From Aeromicrobium sp. (GTDB lineage Bacteria > Actinomycetota > Actinomycetes > Propionibacteriales > Nocardioidaceae): DNA of 7,559 nt. The stretch is from assembly GCA_023254755.1 (NCBI GenBank), contig JALRKU010000362.1, positions 1 to 7,559 of the forward strand, written 5' to 3'. Shown here piece after piece: positions 5,721 to 7,559 of this stretch (the first letter of the stretch is position 1; the number at the start of each line of letters is the position of its first letter). The position numbers and the translations under genes were made by a program. Under the pieces are notes generated by a model. The model was not told where the DNA came from, made no database searches, and saw nothing but the letters and a program-made list of their open reading frames with translations.

Positions 5721-7559
5721 TCACCTCCTCGGGCGCGTCCCCGGCATCGGGGACGGACGAGTCCACCTCGTCGACGAACTCGTCGACCAAGGGTTCAGGT
5801 GCGGTCAGCGGGGTGTCCTTCGCGGACTGGTTCGCGACCACGATGTGGGTCTGGGCGACCCGATCGGCCTCGGCCTCGGCCGCAGCGATCCACTCCATCG
5901 CGGTGCGCTCGGCCTCGGCGAGCTTCTCCTCGGCCGCCTGGCGGGCCGCCGCGACGGCCTGCGTCATGCGTTCCTGCGCCTCGCGCTTGGTCTGCTCGTT
6001 GATGCGCCGGGACTCGGCCTGCGCCGACTCGAGCCGCTCCCGCGCCTCACGCTCGGCCGTGTCGGCCACGCGCTGGGCCTCGGCCCGCGCCGCCGCGACC
6101 TTGGCCGCCGCGTCCTTCTCGGCGTCCGCAATGCGACGCTCGGCCTCGATGCGAGCGTTCTCGGCGTCGGCCTGCAGCTTCTTCTCGGCCGCGATGCGCT
6201 CCTCCTCGGCGACCCGGGCCGCCTCGGCAGCAGCGGCCGCGACGCGCTCCGCCTCGGCCTGCGCCGCCCGCACCTTGTCCTCGGCCTCGCGCTCGGCCTC
6301 GGCCAGCTTGCGCTTGGCCTCGTCGCGCTCCGCCTCGGCCTCGGCGGCCAGCTTCTTGGCCTCCTCGTTGGCGGCCTCGACCATCGCGTGCGCCTCGTCG
6401 CGCTCCCGGGCGAGCCGGGCCGCGGCCTCGTCGTGGCGCTGCTGCGCCTCCGCGGCGACACGGTCGGCCTCCGCACGGGCGGCGACCAGCTTCTCCTCGG
6501 CGGCCCGCTCTGCATCGGCCACCCGGACGGCGATCGCCACGCGCTCGGCGGCGGTCTCCTGGGCGAACTTCTCGGCCTCGGCCTTCGCGGCGGCGATGTG
6601 ACCCGCGGCGGACTCCTCGGCCTCGCGCACCACGCGCTCGGACTCGGCCTTCACCTCGGCCAGACGCGCATCGGCCTCCTCGCGCTCCCGCGCCAGCTGC
6701 GCCTGGGCGGCCTCACGATCAGCCGCGGCCTTCGCCGCGACCTCCTCGGCGGCGGCCTGGGCGGCCGCGACGTGCTCCGCGGCCTTGGTCTCGGCCTCCT
6801 CGACGACCCGCTGCGACTGCGCCCGGACCTCGGCCAGACGCGCATCGGCCTCCTCGCGCTCCCGGGCCAGCTGGGCCAGCGCGGCCTCACGATCGGCCGC
6901 GGCCTTGGCCGCGACCTTCTCGGCCTCCGCCCGTGCCTCGTCGATGCGGCGTTGCGCGTCCTGCTCGGCGGCGGCGAGACGACGCGCTGCGGCCGCCTCG
7001 GCCTCGGTCTCCGCCTCGGCGAGACGCTGCTCGGACATGCGACGCGCGGTGGCCTCGGCGTCGGCGGCGAGCTGACGAGCCTTCTCCTCGGCCCCGTCGA
7101 TGCGACCCTGCGCCTCGCGCTCGGCGTCGGCGCGTGCCTTGGCGACCCGCTCGTCGGCGTCGCGCTGGAGCTCGGCGATCTTGGCCGCCGCCGCGGCGCG
7201 CTCGCGCTCGATGTCGGCCTGGACTCGATCGGCCTCGGCCTGCGCGGCGTTGACCCGCTGGGCGGCCGCCTCCTCGGCGTCGCGCAGCTTCTGCTGGGCG
7301 ATCTCGCGCTGGGCCGCCTCATCGGCCGACAGCCGCGCGGTGACCTCGGCGCGCTCGCGGGCGGCCTCCTCCATCAGGCGCGCCGCCTCGGCGCGTGCTG
7401 CGGCGACTCGCTGCTGGGCCGCGGCACTCGCCGCGGCGAGCTTCTCGGCGAACGACCCGCCCGGCGCCGCGGCTGCGGGCGTCTCGGCCGTCGACTCGGA
7501 CTCGACGATCGGCTCCGGCTCCGGCTCGGCGGCGTGGGCCGCGACCTCGCTGGCGGTCG
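5662..7559 (-). CDS. Large coiled-coil protein, C-terminal part (Scy/FilP-like periodicity)
   Basis: The frame is open to the right edge, so the true start is outside; 631 complete residues are visible. The first visible part is Pro/Glu-rich (AAEPEPEPIVESES, then TPAAAAPGG). From FAEKLAAASAAAQQRVAAAR on, a continuous Ala/Glu/Arg helix runs for about 535 residues with no Pro and no Cys. Counting from the internal Met at 7374, it covers roughly residues 1-511. Large hydrophobics recur at steps of 11, 10 and 15. Residues 154-211 and 212-269 are a tandem duplication. The tail (520-560) is an acidic linker, and the frame ends QAKKRIVRRR. No signal peptide or membrane segment is visible. The pattern recalls actinobacterial filament-forming coiled-coil proteins such as Scy and FilP, but this is an analogy from periodicity, not a homology search. 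It could also be the body of a DivIVA-type protein whose N-terminal domain lies outside. The 3' end overlaps the next gene by 59 nt. Confidence 0.85.
   Translation of the reverse strand, partial: TASEVAAHAAEPEPEPIVESESTAETPAAAAPGGSFAEKLAAASAAAQQRVAAARAEAARLMEEAARERAEVTARLSADEAAQREIAQQKLRDAEEAAAQRVNAAQAEADRVQADIERERAAAAAKIAELQRDADERVAKARADAEREAQGRIDGAEEKARQLAADAEATARRMSEQRLAEAETEAEAAAARRLAAAEQDAQRRIDEARAEAEKVAAKAAADREAALAQLAREREEADARLAEVRAQSQRVVEEAETKAAEHVAAAQAAAEEVAAKAAADREAAQAQLAREREEADARLAEVKAESERVVREAEESAAGHIAAAKAEAEKFAQETAAERVAIAVRVADAERAAEEKLVAARAEADRVAAEAQQRHDEAAARLARERDEAHAMVEAANEEAKKLAAEAEAERDEAKRKLAEAEREAEDKVRAAQAEAERVAAAAAEAARVAEEERIAAEKKLQADAENARIEAERRIADAEKDAAAKVAAARAEAQRVADTAEREARERLESAQAESRRINEQTKREAQERMTQAVAAARQAAEEKLAEAERTAMEWIAAAEAEADRVAQTHIVVANQSAKDTPLTAPEPLVDEFVDEVDSSVPDAGDAPEEVSDESGPLAPQAKKRIVRRR
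5682..5699 (-). other. Homopolymer pair (C6 then A7) at a coding-frame switch: candidate +1 frameshift or slippage site
   Basis: On the minus strand a C6 run (5699-5694) and an A7 run (5688-5682) lie in the overlap of the two coiled-coil frames. The upstream frame reads GCC AAA AAA AGA; the downstream frame reads CCA AAA AAA GAA. Losing one A (or one C), or a +1 ribosomal shift, joins them. At a +1 shift the P-site Lys codon AAA re-pairs with AAA, and the A-site codon would be AGA, rare in such a genome. Both product frames encode Lys-Lys at the run. An assembly indel would produce the same picture. Confidence 0.5.
5724..5729 (-). promoter_or_regulatory. Possible ribosome binding site of the membrane-hairpin coiled-coil gene
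   Basis: AGGAGG lies only 3 nt before the GTG at 5720-5718, closer than the 5-6 nt seen for the three other AGGAGG sites in the window. It is also part of two Glu codons (GAG GAG) of the overlapping upstream gene, where AGGAGG is expected by chance. Independent initiation is therefore possible but not secure. Confidence 0.4.
6568..6915 (-). repeat. Tandem duplication of a 174-bp (58-residue) coiled-coil segment
   Basis: Copy 1 is 6742-6915 and copy 2 is 6568-6741. The proteins align without gaps, and 46 of 58 residues are identical by eye count. The best-conserved core runs from AAKAAADREAA to AREREEADARLAEV in both copies. On the plus strand the stretch beginning cagacgcgcatcggcctcct recurs at 6661 and 6835, exactly 174 bp apart. 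Unequal crossing-over within a repetitive gene is the likely origin. Confidence 0.9.

Noticed and set aside
5357..6601. A 414-codon plus-strand frame rich in Ser and Ala
   Set aside because: It mirrors the coiled-coil gene codon by codon (GCC and GCG read backwards), and it crosses the overlap of the two real frames. No independent coding sign.

Overview
The window looks like chromosomal DNA from a high-GC actinomycete. G or C fills almost every third codon position, starts are ATG or GTG, and three genes carry a perfect AGGAGG ribosome site 5-6 nt before the start. The EtfA/EtfB sequences are of the mycobacterial/nocardioform FixB/FixA type. A Nocardioidaceae-like host is plausible but not provable from this piece. 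All six genes lie on the minus strand, so the window reads from its right end to its left end.

Layout in the direction of transcription. (1) 7559-5662: the 3' part of a very large Ala/Glu/Arg coiled-coil protein whose start lies outside the window. (2) 5720-4041: a second coiled-coil protein that ends in a two-helix membrane hairpin. It overlaps gene 1 by 59 nt. (3) 3835-3053 and 3039-2092: etfB and etfA, an operon for electron transfer flavoprotein, closed by a strong hairpin terminator with a UUCG tetraloop. (4) 1896-259: a lipoprotein substrate-binding protein of the peptide/nickel (family 5) ABC type. It is followed by a 13-bp hairpin and then (94-1) the first 31 codons of its DppB/OppB-like permease.

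The etfBA and ABC-transporter parts are ordinary. EtfAB carries electrons from acyl-CoA and related dehydrogenases to the quinone pool. The transporter takes up peptides or a similar solute, and a hairpin between the binding protein and the permease probably sets their unequal expression.

The unusual part is the coiled-coil pair. In the 59-nt overlap the message has a C6 run followed by an A7 run. Up to the A7 the upstream frame looks coding. Just after it, that frame ends in rare Arg codons and a stop, while the other frame continues the same acidic, disordered linker and leads into more coiled coil and the membrane hairpin. Skipping one nucleotide there would fuse the two genes into one membrane-anchored coiled-coil protein of at least 1171 residues. 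The P-site AAA codon can re-pair perfectly and the A-site codon is the rare AGA, which is a classic +1 frameshift setting. An assembly error or a real split gene would look the same. The upstream protein has 10/11/15-residue hydrophobic spacing, as in Scy/FilP-type bacterial cytoskeletal coiled coils. The downstream protein has eight perfect-length octapeptide repeats that look like a single charged helix.
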